This document shows positions 26,146 through 37,094 of a stretch of DNA of 64,000 nucleotides, piece by piece. A program made the translations under genes and the position numbers. Under the pieces are notes generated by a model, which worked only from the letters and a program-made list of their open reading frames with translations, had not been told where the DNA came from and did not search any database. Position 1 is the first letter of the stretch; each line of letters begins with the position of its first letter. Origin of the DNA: Oryzomicrobium sp. GTDB lineage: Bacteria; Pseudomonadota; Gammaproteobacteria; Burkholderiales; Rhodocyclaceae. The stretch is from the NCBI RefSeq assembly GCF_021287045.1, contig NZ_JAJTBG010000001.1, positions 62,001 to 126,000 on the forward strand, read 5' to 3'.

Positions 26146-28437
26146 TCAAAACCGCGCCGACCAGATCATGCCCAACTGGCCGTCCCGGGCGCCGGCGATG
26201 TTGTTCACGTCCTTGCGGCCGATGACTTGCAGGATCACGGACTGGTTGCGGGCGATCGGGGTGTCGTAGGCCAGCTTCACGTCCACTTGGCGGCCGGTGG
26301 GTACCAGGCTGGTCATTTCGGTGCCGTAGTGGGCGACGCCGAACTGGTCGATGCTGGTGGTGGCGACGCCGGCCTGGCCGGCCGTCACGCGCAACGGCTG
26401 CTTCACGGAGATCGTCAGCCGGTCCTCATCGCCGAAGATGCGCTTGGCGAGGTAGGTGGCGCCGTAGGAGCGGGACTGGATGTTGGTCGTCTCGGTCAGT
26501 AGGCCGCTGCCGCTGCCGCCCCGGGTGAAGGCGAATCCCGCTTCCATCAGCAGGCTGCGGTCGGCGTCGAAGGCGTAGGCCAGGGAGAGGCCATAGCTGG
26601 TGGTGCGGTTGGTGCCCAGATCCAGGGCGCTATTGGGCGCGTAGCTGCTGCCGAGCAGCCCGGAGGTTTCGCTCAGCTGTCCCAGGGTGATGCCGCCGGT
26701 CCAGCGGTCGGCGAACTTGTAGGTCACCCCCAGGTTGAGGTTCATTGCGCTGGTGGGGCCGGTCACCTGGCCCCAGGCCGGGTTGCCGGCGTAGAACTCG
26801 GTGGGGGTGCGGGTCAGGGAGAGGGCCGCCCGGACGCCCGAGTCGAGCCGGGTGCCGTAGGCCATGTGGTAGCCGCCCTGGGCCAGGTCGGAAAGGTTGG
26901 AAACCCCCAGCTCGCTGCCCAGGTACGAAAGGTTGGCGTCCTCGTACAGGGCGCGGGAGAAGGCGTACTTGGAGGCGATGCCGTAACCCATGGCCAGGGT
27001 GCTGCCGGCGGCGTTGGTGAAGGCGACGAAGCCGACGTTGGGTACCGGGCTGCCGTCGTTGTTGGCGAACACGCCCAGCCGGTCCGCCGGGCTGAGGGCC
27101 GGCGCCTGCCAGGTGGCGATCTGGCCGCCGTCGTTCAGCTTCATCACCGCCACGCCCGTGTTCGGGTTGCTGGGCAGCGGGTTCACGCTGGCTGCGGTGG
27201 GGCGGGATTGGATCAGGCCCGACAGGTTGACCGTGAAGTTGCGCTGGTAGCCGTCCAGGGCGGTGTAGTTGGCCAGCTTGGCCTGCACCGAGGCAAGGCT
27301 GCCCAGGGCGCCGCCGGTGATCAGGGAGCCGGTCAGGCTGGTCAGGGCGACGGTCTTGCCGTTGGCCTGGGTGACGGTCAGGGCCCCGTAGGGCTGGAAG
27401 GCAGTGCCCAGGTTGACCAGGCCGGTGCCGTAGCTCGTATCCACGCCCTTGGCACCCAGGTCGGTGGCGGTGGCGAGCAGCAGGTTGGCGGCGGTGCCGT
27501 TGGTCTTGAGGATCGGCCAGGCGGATTCGAGCAGGGCCAGGGAACCGCTGACCACGGGGGCGGCCATCGAGGTGCCGGACCACAGGGCCATGGCGCCCGA
27601 GCCGTACATGATGCCCGGGGCCAGGATGTTGGTGCCCGGCGCGGTGATCCAGCGGGAGGCGTAGGTGGCCTGGGTGCCGCTGGTGCTGACGAAGCTGCCG
27701 GTGCCCGGGGTGTTGGTGTATGAGGCGTTCTTGGCCGCCGTGGTGTCCAGGGCGCCGGCCAGGATCAGATGGCTGATGGCCGCCTGGGTGAAGCCCAGGC
27801 TGTTGGCGTTGTTGAGCAGGGCCTGGCTGCTGTTGCCGCCGGCCCAGACGATGAACACGCCCTTGGCGGCGGCGGCGTTGACCGCGGCCACGATGTCCGC
27901 GGTGGGCATGAAGGTCAGCGACAGGTTGATGATGGCGCTGCCCGCCGCCACGGCCCGGTTGATGCCGTTGGCCACGTCGGTGCTGGTGCCGGAGCCGGCG
28001 CTGCTCAGGGCCTTTTCGGCGACGATGTTGGCGTTGGGGGCCACGCCGATGTAGCTGCCGGCGGCGACCGTGTAGCCCGAGTAGCTGTAGGTGCCGGTGG
28101 TGGTCTTGTTGGCGGCGGCGATCGAGGCCACGGCAGTGCCGTGGCCGTTGTCGTCCAGGGCGCCGCTGGTGCAGCGGAAGCTCACCGCGGCGCAGCCGCT
28201 CAGCTGGTTGGAGACCTGGCCGCTGGCGAACACCGGGTTGCTGGCGACGATGCCCGTGTCCACCGTGCCGATGATCACGCCCTTGCCCCAGTTGGCGGCG
28301 GAAAGGATGGCGTTGGTTTCCCCGATCTGGACCAGCCAGGGGGCGAGCCCCGGCGTGGTGGCGGCCTGGGCGCCGGCCGCAAAGGCGGAAAGGAGCGCCA
28401 GGGCTACGGGAGTGCGCTTGACGAGGGAGTTGAGCAT
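26146..28437 (-). CDS. S8 subtilisin-like autotransporter serine protease
   Basis: The 763-residue protein has a signal peptide (1-25, cleavage near AQA/A), a subtilase passenger with the full triad D60 (TVDTGI), H99 (NGHGTAVA) and S290 (SGTSMAAP) plus the oxyanion Asn in AGGNSS, a linker, and a C-terminal autotransporter-type beta-barrel (about 480-763) ending in Phe, as outer-membrane proteins do. A Cys pair (C82, C89) may form a disulfide. The protease would be displayed at or released from the surface. It is preceded by a c-di-GMP riboswitch (28520-28601) and a hairpin over its ribosome-binding site. The passenger is short for the family; its targets are unknown. Confidence 0.9.
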   Translation of the reverse strand: MLNSLVKRTPVALALLSAFAAGAQAATTPGLAPWLVQIGETNAILSAANWGKGVIIGTVDTGIVASNPVFASGQVSNQLSGCAAVSFRCTSGALDDNGHGTAVASIAAANKTTTGTYSYSGYTVAAGSYIGVAPNANIVAEKALSSAGSGTSTDVANGINRAVAAGSAIINLSLTFMPTADIVAAVNAAAAKGVFIVWAGGNSSQALLNNANSLGFTQAAISHLILAGALDTTAAKNASYTNTPGTGSFVSTSGTQATYASRWITAPGTNILAPGIMYGSGAMALWSGTSMAAPVVSGSLALLESAWPILKTNGTAANLLLATATDLGAKGVDTSYGTGLVNLGTAFQPYGALTVTQANGKTVALTSLTGSLITGGALGSLASVQAKLANYTALDGYQRNFTVNLSGLIQSRPTAASVNPLPSNPNTGVAVMKLNDGGQIATWQAPALSPADRLGVFANNDGSPVPNVGFVAFTNAAGSTLAMGYGIASKYAFSRALYEDANLSYLGSELGVSNLSDLAQGGYHMAYGTRLDSGVRAALSLTRTPTEFYAGNPAWGQVTGPTSAMNLNLGVTYKFADRWTGGITLGQLSETSGLLGSSYAPNSALDLGTNRTTSYGLSLAYAFDADRSLLMEAGFAFTRGGSGSGLLTETTNIQSRSYGATYLAKRIFGDEDRLTISVKQPLRVTAGQAGVATTSIDQFGVAHYGTEMTSLVPTGRQVDVKLAYDTPIARNQSVILQVIGRKDVNNIAGARDGQLGMIWSARF

Positions 28438-28439
28438 CT

Positions 28440-28467
28440 CGATTTCCTTCCGGAGTGCGCGAAATCG
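28440..28467 (-). promoter_or_regulatory. Ribosome-binding-site hairpin of the autotransporter gene
   Basis: On the minus strand CGATTTC and GAAATCG form a 7-bp stem whose 3' arm overlaps the purine-rich ribosome-binding site AAGGA just before the ATG at 28437. It is a natural expression platform for the upstream riboswitch: folding would hide the Shine-Dalgarno. Confidence 0.5.
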
Positions 28468-28519
28468 GGATGCAAAGCGGGATGCGGGCGAGACCCGGCA
28501 TGACGAAACGCCCTTGCGG

Positions 28520-28601
28520 CATTCCGGCAGCCCGGCTGGCCTGGAGTTTCCTCGTTAGCCCCGCAGCTTTGCGTCCCCGGCTTTCGACGGGTTTGCCAAT
28601 G
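28520..28601 (-). ncRNA. Cyclic-di-GMP-I (GEMM) riboswitch
   Basis: The minus strand shows the class I c-di-GMP aptamer in order: GGCAAACC, a stem capped by a GAAA tetraloop, GGGGACGCAAAGC, then GGCUAAC as the tetraloop receptor side, a GAG-GAAA-CUC hairpin, and the conserved AGCCGGGCUGCC 3' strand. A P1-like pairing joins CAUUGGC to GCC-GG-AAUG. The aptamer is 83 nt upstream of the autotransporter ATG and on the same strand. c-di-GMP would bind between the two helical stacks and change translation or transcription of the protease gene; the direction of the switch cannot be read from sequence. Confidence 0.88.
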
Positions 28602-28725
28602 TCGTCAATCTAGGACGACGGCCTGACAAACCTCTGACCCGTCCAACGATTGGGGTGCGAAAGCGGCGGGGAGCGCCACCGGCCGGGAAGGGGGACTGCC
28701 CGGAGAACGAGTACTGGCGCGGACC
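28602..28725 (-). other. Gap between dctD stop and the riboswitch
   Basis: These bases carry the 3' end of the dctD transcript and presumably the promoter of the autotransporter leader. A TAGATT element at 28607-28612 (minus strand) is a possible -10 that would start transcription at the aptamer's first helix, but no good -35 accompanies it. I see no clear terminator for dctD. Confidence 0.3.
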
Positions 28726-30079
<1,354 letters not shown>

Positions 30080-30087
<8 letters not shown>

Positions 30088-32035
30088 GGCGGTTCTCGTC
30101 GGCGGCGGGGATTTCCAGGGTGAACACGGCGCCGCCTTCCGGGTGGTTGTCGCCGTCCAGGGTGCCGCCGAAGTCGCGCACGATGCCGGCGGAGATGGGC
30201 AGCCCCAGGCCCAGGCCGACCCCGGCTTCCTTGGTGGTGAAGAAGGGCTCGAACAGGTGGGCGCGCACGTCGTCGCTCAGGCCCGGGCCGTGGTCGCGCA
30301 CCCGCAGGCGCAGCAGGGTGCCCGCCGCTTCGCCGGACAGTTCCAGGCAGGGCTCGGGCTGGCCGGCCATGGCGTCGAGGGCGTTGCCGATCAGGTTGAC
30401 CAGCACCTGCTCCAGCCGGTTCGGGTCGCAGTGGGCCACCAGGTCGGCGGCGGGCAGGCGGCTCACGACCCGGGTGCCGCTCTGGCGCAGGCGCTGGTCG
30501 AGCAGCGCCAGGGCGTTGTCCAGGGCCTGTTGCAGCACCACCGGCCGGGGCTGGCCCGAGGACTTGCGGGCGAAGGACTTGAGCTGGCCGGTGAGGCTGC
30601 CCATGCGGTCCACCAACTGGGCGATGCGCGTCAGGTTGCCACGCACCGTGGGCAGGTCGCCCCGGTCGAGGAACTTGCCAGCGTTGCCGGACAGGGTGCG
30701 CAGGGCGGCCAGGGGCTGGTTCAGCTCGTGGGCGATGCCGGCGGACAGCTGGCCGATCACCGCCAGCTTGCCGGCCTGGACCAGCTCGTCCTGGGCGGCG
30801 CGCAGGGTGCGCTCGGCGCGGATGCGTTCGGCCACTTCCTCCTGTAAGCGGGCGTTGGCGGCGGACAGGTCGGCGGTGCGCACGGCCACCTTGCGCTCCA
30901 GTTCGTCGTGGGCCCGTTGCAGGGCTTCCCGGGCGGCCAGACGGTCGCGCAGGTGGCGGCGCCGCTCGTTGAACATGATCAGCACGATGAACACCAGCAC
31001 GGCGGCGATGCCGGCCAGGGCGGCCCGGCTGGCGGCCATCTCGCGCACCGGCTCGACGTGGGAGAACACGGTGAGGCTCCAGGGCGTGCCGGGCAGGGGC
31101 TGGGACTGGGCCAGGAACTGGCCGGTCACCGGGAACACCGACACCATCTCCGGCCCGACCCGGGGCAGCTTCACCATGCGGGCGCCGTGGTCGAGGGCGG
31201 CGATTTCCTTGACGCCCAGGGGGTTGAGGGCGCGCCGGTTGTATTGCTGGGTGCGGTCGAAGGTGTGGCGGGTGGCTTCGTCCAGGGGGGCGAGGGCGGT
31301 GAACTTCCAGTCCGGCACCGAGGCCAGGATCACCACCCCGTTCTCGTCCGAGACCAGCACCGGGGCTTCCACCGTGGCCCAGGATTTTTCCAGCTGCTCC
31401 AGACTGACCTTGACCACCGCCACGCCCACGGTGCCCTGGGCGTTGGTCAGGGCCGAGGCCAGGTAGTAGCCCGGTTCGCCCCGGGTGGTGCCGATGCCGA
31501 AGAAGCGGCTGCTGCCGTTTTCCATGGCGTCGCGGAAGTAGGGGCGGAACGACAGGTCCTCGCCGAGAAAGCTGTCCGGGCGGCGCCAGTTGCTGGTGGC
31601 GAGCACCGTGCCCCGGGTGTCGAGCACGTAGACCGACAGGGTGCCGGCCCGGTCGTTGAGCTGTTCCAGGTAGACGTTCATCCGCCGTGCCAGGGGCGTG
31701 TCCCGCTCGCCCTTGGCGAGCAGGTCGAGCACGTCCCGCTCCAGCCCCAGGGTGGTGGGGAAGTAGGCGTACTTGTCGATTTCCCGTTCCAGGCTGGCGC
31801 TGTAGAGGTCGAGCCGGTGTCGGCCGGTGAGTTGCAGTTCGGCTAGGCCCATGGCCTGACTGACCCGGAAGGTGGCGTAGCTGGCGCCGCCGATCAGCGC
31901 GGCCAGGCCCAGCAGCAGGGCCAGGAGGCGGAGCAGGCGTTGCGGGGCGGGCATGATGGGCAGGGCCGGGTCCGGGGCGGAAAACGGCCCCATGCTATCA
32001 GGCGCGGCGGCCGCCGGGCGGGGTTCGTCACGCAT
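30080..32035 (-). CDS. dctB: DctB-type sensor histidine kinase
   Basis: The 651-residue protein has two transmembrane segments (about 32-52 and 340-362) enclosing a periplasmic double-Cache (PhoQ/DcuS/CitA-like) domain that in DctB binds C4-dicarboxylates, then a coiled coil, a HisKA domain with the phosphorylated His in GIAHELNQPLAAL, and an HATPase domain (NLIGNALDA, DHGPGLS, GLGLGLPIS). It would phosphorylate DctD. The start at 32035 places a short Pro/Ala-rich cytoplasmic tail before the first helix; an internal ATG (residue 28) is also possible. A strong terminator at 32091-32122 separates it from dctA, so dctBD likely has its own weak promoter. Confidence 0.92.
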
Positions 32036-32090
32036 GGCGGTGGCGGAGGGCGGCTGGCGCGGGGCGGTTGCCGTCGGGCGTCATGGCGGG

Positions 32091-32122
32091 AGAAAAAGAA
32101 GCCCGGCAAAAAGGTGCCGGGC
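32091..32122 (-). terminator. Intrinsic terminator downstream of dctA
   Basis: On the minus strand an 8-bp GC-rich stem GCCCGGCA/TGCCGGGC with a 6-nt loop is followed by TTCTTTTTCT. It lies 58 nt after the dctA stop and closes the aspA-dctA transcript before dctB. Confidence 0.88.
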
Positions 32123-32179
32123 GAACTGGAGGAAGGTTGGGGCGGCGGCGTTGTCGGGCCGCCGCCCGGCGAGGCGGCG

Positions 32180-33481
32180 TCAGGCCGCTTCGGGGTAGGT
32201 TTCGTCCACCACCGGCAGGGATTCCTCGGCGTCGGCCTGGTCGGCCGGCACCGGGTCGATGGCGCCTTCCCACTTGGCCACCACGGCGGTGGCGATGGAG
32301 TTGCCCAGCACGTTGGTGACGGTGCGGCCCATGTCGAGGAAGTGGTCGATACCCAGCACCAGCAGCAGGCCGGCTTCCGGCAGGTTGAACATGGGCAGCA
32401 CGGCGGCCACCACCACCAGGGAGGCCCGGGGCACCCCGGCGATGCCCTTGGAGGACACCATCAGCACCAGCAGCATGGTGATCTGGGCGGTGATGCTCAT
32501 CGGGATGTCGTAGGCCTGGGCGATGAACAGGGCCAGGAAGGTGGTGTACATCATCGAGCCGTCCAGGTTGAACGAGTAACCCAGGGGCAGGACGAAGCCG
32601 GTGACCCGGTTCTTGATGCCGAACTTCTCCAGCTGCTCCATCAGCTTGGGATAGACGGATTCGCTGGAAGCGGTGGAGAAGCCCACCAGCAGCGGGCCGC
32701 GCACCAGCTTGAGGAGGCGGAACACGTCCTTGCCCAGCACCGCGAAGCCGGCCAGGATCAGCACGCCCCACAGGGCGGCCAGGGCGACGTAGAAGCTGAG
32801 CATGAACTTGCCGAACACCAGCAACATGCCCAGGCCGTTGATGGTGATGGCGGCGGCCACGGCGCCGAACACGCCGAAGGGGGCGAAGCGCATCACGTAG
32901 TCGGTGACCTTGAGCATCACGTGCACCACCTCGTCCATGGTGTTCACCAGGGAGCGGGCGGTCTGGTTGTGCAGGTGGCCCAGGGCGACGCCGAAGAACA
33001 CGGCGAAGATGAGGATTTGCAGCACCTCGTTGCCGGCCATGGCTTCGATCACGCTCTTGGGAAAGACGTGGGTGATGAAGTCCTTCAGGTTGAGGGCGGC
33101 GGTCTTCAGGTTGAGGCCGGCGGCGGAATCGGGCAGGGGCACGTTCAGCCCGTGGCCCGGGTGCAGCACGTTGGCGAACAGCAGGCCGATGAAGAGCGAA
33201 CAGAACGAAGCGCAGATGAACCAGCCCAGGGCGCGGCCGCCGATGCGGCCCACCGCCTTGGCGTCGCCCATGTTGGCCAGGCCCGCCACCAGGGTGGCGA
33301 AGATCAGGGGCGCGATGATCATCTTGATCAGGCGCAGGAAGATATCGGTGAGGATGCCGAAATAGCCGGCCAGCTCCTTGGCCGCCGCCGCTTCCGGGAC
33401 CAGCTCGTGGCAGGCGTAGCCGACGACGATGCCGAGGACGAGGGCAACCCCGATCCAGGTGGTCAGCTTGTTCATTTTCAT
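32180..33481 (-). CDS. dctA: C4-dicarboxylate/proton(sodium) symporter DctA
   Basis: The 433-residue inner-membrane transporter of the DAACS/glutamate-transporter fold imports succinate, fumarate, malate and often aspartate. It shows the family motifs: a serine-rich re-entrant loop GFSTASSESVYPKL, YSFNLDGSMMYTTF, the second hairpin SSKGIAGVPRASL, and a helix 8 region DMGRTVTNVLGNS. The ATG at 33481 has GGAG seven bases upstream; a second ATG six bases later is less well placed. It lies 69 nt after aspA on the same strand with a terminator after it. The sigma-54 promoter before aspA would drive both. Confidence 0.95.
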   Translation of the reverse strand: MKMNKLTTWIGVALVLGIVVGYACHELVPEAAAAKELAGYFGILTDIFLRLIKMIIAPLIFATLVAGLANMGDAKAVGRIGGRALGWFICASFCSLFIGLLFANVLHPGHGLNVPLPDSAAGLNLKTAALNLKDFITHVFPKSVIEAMAGNEVLQILIFAVFFGVALGHLHNQTARSLVNTMDEVVHVMLKVTDYVMRFAPFGVFGAVAAAITINGLGMLLVFGKFMLSFYVALAALWGVLILAGFAVLGKDVFRLLKLVRGPLLVGFSTASSESVYPKLMEQLEKFGIKNRVTGFVLPLGYSFNLDGSMMYTTFLALFIAQAYDIPMSITAQITMLLVLMVSSKGIAGVPRASLVVVAAVLPMFNLPEAGLLLVLGIDHFLDMGRTVTNVLGNSIATAVVAKWEGAIDPVPADQADAEESLPVVDETYPEAA

Positions 33482-33550
33482 TGCAGGACTCCTCCCCCGG
33501 TCAGGCCGGGATGAAATGGGAATGACGTTGATCGTCTCTTCGGTGGGGGA

Positions 33551-34990
<1,440 letters not shown>

Positions 34991-35040
34991 GGTGTCTCCG
35001 GTCTCCTGGTGTGGTGGCCTCTCGTGTGGAGGCCCTCAGG

Positions 35041-35060
35041 AATTGCACGGAGCGTGCCAG
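35041..35060 (-). promoter_or_regulatory. Sigma-54 promoter of aspA-dctA
   Basis: The minus strand reads CTGGCACG-CTCC-GTGCAATT, with the invariant GG and GC separated by exactly 10 bp (-24/-12 spacing). Only one base of the TTGCA box differs from consensus. Transcription would start near 35033, 43 nt before the aspA ATG. A DctD-type sigma-54 activator is encoded in the same cluster. Confidence 0.85.
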
Positions 35061-35122
35061 GTAGCGATCCGGCGCAATGCCTTGATCGGAGGTTGTTTTT
35101 TTATGACGGTCCGGGCGGGGCG

Positions 35123-35170
35123 GTCGGATTTACGGATGGCGGGGGGGTGGATCGTTCGGAAATCCGAACG
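35123..35170 (-). promoter_or_regulatory. Paired upstream activator dyads, probable DctD sites
   Basis: A perfect dyad CGTTCGGA-AA-TCCGAACG (35153-35170) is accompanied by a related weaker element at 35123-35136 (11 of 14 positions shared when reverse-complemented). Their centres are 32 bp apart, close to three helical turns, and about 85-115 bp upstream of the sigma-54 promoter. This is the classic layout of enhancer sites for an NtrC-family activator. Confidence 0.65.
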
Positions 35171-35326
35171 GCAAGGGAGGGGGCGGGACGCCTTTGGCGT
35201 GGATGCGCGCGCAGGGATGGGGCCGGCGAAGAACCTCGCCGTCAGGCGAACCTGTTACGATAGCCGCCTTTTTCGTCCTACCGAGTGCCCATGGCCGCCG
35301 TCGACCCCGTTTCCTCCGGGAACGCC

Positions 35327-36511
35327 ATGAATGCAGAAGAACGCCGCGCCGGCGTCAGCCTCGCCGCCATCTTCGCCCTGCGCATGCTGGGGCTGTTCCT
35401 CATCCTGCCGGTTTTCGCCGTCTATGCCCGGGACCTGCCTTCCGGCCACAACGCCGGGCTGATCGGCCTGGCCATCGGCGCCTACGGCATCACCCAGGCC
35501 TTCTTGCAGATTCCCTTCGGCATGGCCTCCGACCGCTTCGGGCGCAAGCCGGTGATCGTGGTCGGGCTGCTGCTGTTCATCGCCGGCAGCATCGTCGCCG
35601 CCCTTGCCAACGACCTGCCCCAGATACTGGTGGGCCGCGTCCTTCAGGGCGCCGGGGCGATCTCCGCCGCCGTCACTGCCCTGGCCGCCGACCTGACCCG
35701 TGAATCCCAGCGCACCAAGGTCATGGCCATGATCGGATCGAGCATCGGCCTCACCTTCGCCGGCTCCCTGGTGCTGGCGCCGCTGCTGTTCCGCACCGTG
35801 GGCATGGGCGGCATCTTCTGGCTCACCGCCCTGCTCGCCGCCGGCGCCATCGCCGCCCTGCTGCTGATCGTGCCCGACCCGGTGCGGGACGTTTCCGCTG
35901 CCGAGCGCGGCATCGGCCGGGCCCGCTTCGCCGATGTGCTGCGCGACGGGCGCCTGCTGCGCCTCAACTTCGGCGTGTTTGCCCTGCACCTGATGCAGAC
36001 CGCCATGTGGGTGGTGGTGCCCGCCGCCCTGGTGCGGGTCGGCGACCTGCCCCTGGGCGAGCACTGGAAGGTGTACCTGCCGGCGGTGCTGGTGTCCTTC
36101 GCCGTGATGGTGCCGGCGGTGATCGCCGCCGAGAAGCACGGGCGCATGAAGCTGGTGTTCAACGGCGCCGTGGCCCTGCTGGTGCTGGTGCAGCTGGGGT
36201 TCGAAGCCTTCGGCGATTCCCTGGCCGGCCTGTCGTTGTGCCTGACCCTGTTCTTCGTCTCGTTCAACGTGCTGGAAGCCACCCAGCCGTCCCTCATCTC
36301 GCGCATCGCCCCGCCCCAGGCCAAGGGCGCGGCTCTGGGGGTGTACAACACCACCCAGTCCCTGGGGCTGTTCCTGGGCGGCGCCGTGGGCGGCGCCATC
36401 GTCCAGCGCGCTGGCCCCCACACCGTGTACTGGGCCTGTGCCGGCATCGCCCTGCTGTGGCTGACGGTGGCCGCCACCTTCCAGTTTCCCCCGCCCCGCG
36501 GCAAGGATTGA
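35327..36511 (+). CDS. MFS transporter (YajR-like)
   Basis: The 394-residue inner-membrane transporter has twelve hydrophobic segments and the major-facilitator motif A, GMASDRFGRKPV, between helices 2 and 3, and resembles the YajR/multidrug H+ antiporter subgroup. Substrate unknown. The ATG at 35327 has GGGAA 5 nt upstream and gives the conserved N-terminus MNAEERRA; an ATG at 35291 and a GTG at 35285 are alternatives. In many betaproteobacteria an MFS gene of this type lies between uvrA and ssb, and it probably marks that ancestral neighbourhood here. Confidence 0.85.
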   Translation: MNAEERRAGVSLAAIFALRMLGLFLILPVFAVYARDLPSGHNAGLIGLAIGAYGITQAFLQIPFGMASDRFGRKPVIVVGLLLFIAGSIVAALANDLPQILVGRVLQGAGAISAAVTALAADLTRESQRTKVMAMIGSSIGLTFAGSLVLAPLLFRTVGMGGIFWLTALLAAGAIAALLLIVPDPVRDVSAAERGIGRARFADVLRDGRLLRLNFGVFALHLMQTAMWVVVPAALVRVGDLPLGEHWKVYLPAVLVSFAVMVPAVIAAEKHGRMKLVFNGAVALLVLVQLGFEAFGDSLAGLSLCLTLFFVSFNVLEATQPSLISRIAPPQAKGAALGVYNTTQSLGLFLGGAVGGAIVQRAGPHTVYWACAGIALLWLTVAATFQFPPPRGKD

Positions 36512-36566
36512 GCTTTTCGCCTGTCGGGCGTTTCGATCGACCGAGGTTCTTGCCAGGAGCGCCGCC

Positions 36567-37088
36567 GTGGCCCAACCGTTCCGTTCCCTCAGGAAGGGCC
36601 TGCTGGTTCTGGCCCTGCTGCTCACCGCCGTTCCCGGCCTGGCACTGGACGTGGGCAAGCCGGCGCCGGATTTGGAGATCGTCCTGGCCGACGGCAAGTC
36701 CTTCAAGCTTTCCGAGGCCCGGGGCGAGGTGGTGGTGATCAACCTCTGGGCCACCTGGTGCGAGTTCTGCCGTGAGGAAATGCCGGCCCTGGAGAGCTAC
36801 TACCGGCGCCACAAGGCCGAGGGCCTGCGCCTGGTGGCGGTGAGCATGGACGACGCGGGGGCGGACGCCCTGGCCCGGGAGGTGATGCGGGCCTACAGCT
36901 ACCCCATGGGCGTCGGGCGGCAGAGCAACCTGCGCGGGCTGGGCCGCATCTGGCGGCTGCCGATGACCTTCGTGGTGGACCGCCGCGGCATCCTGCGCCG
37001 CGACGGCAGCGAGGGCGAGCCTCGGGTCGATCTGCAATCCCTGGAGCGGGAAGTCACTCCCCTGTTGTCAGAGAGCGCCTCCCGCTGA
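36567..37088 (+). CDS. TlpA-family periplasmic thiol-disulfide redoxin
   Basis: The 173-residue protein has a signal peptide (about 1-26) and a TlpA/AhpC-TSA thioredoxin domain with the active-site motif WCEFC (C65, C68) and the cis-Pro motif LPMTFVVD. It would reduce or exchange disulfides in the periplasm, for example in cytochrome or copper-site maturation. It starts with GTG preceded by AGGAG. Its stop is six bases from the convergent stop of the outer-membrane protein gene whose exported product begins with a CASCGC motif, a possible substrate. Confidence 0.85.
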   Translation: MAQPFRSLRKGLLVLALLLTAVPGLALDVGKPAPDLEIVLADGKSFKLSEARGEVVVINLWATWCEFCREEMPALESYYRRHKAEGLRLVAVSMDDAGADALAREVMRAYSYPMGVGRQSNLRGLGRIWRLPMTFVVDRRGILRRDGSEGEPRVDLQSLEREVTPLLSESASR

Positions 37089-37094
37089 TCCGGG

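Noticed and set aside
26630-28522. 630-codon open frame antisense-frame to the autotransporter
   Set aside because: Same strand, shifted frame, dominated by Arg/Gln/His/Pro; it also covers the riboswitch. A GC-rich shadow.
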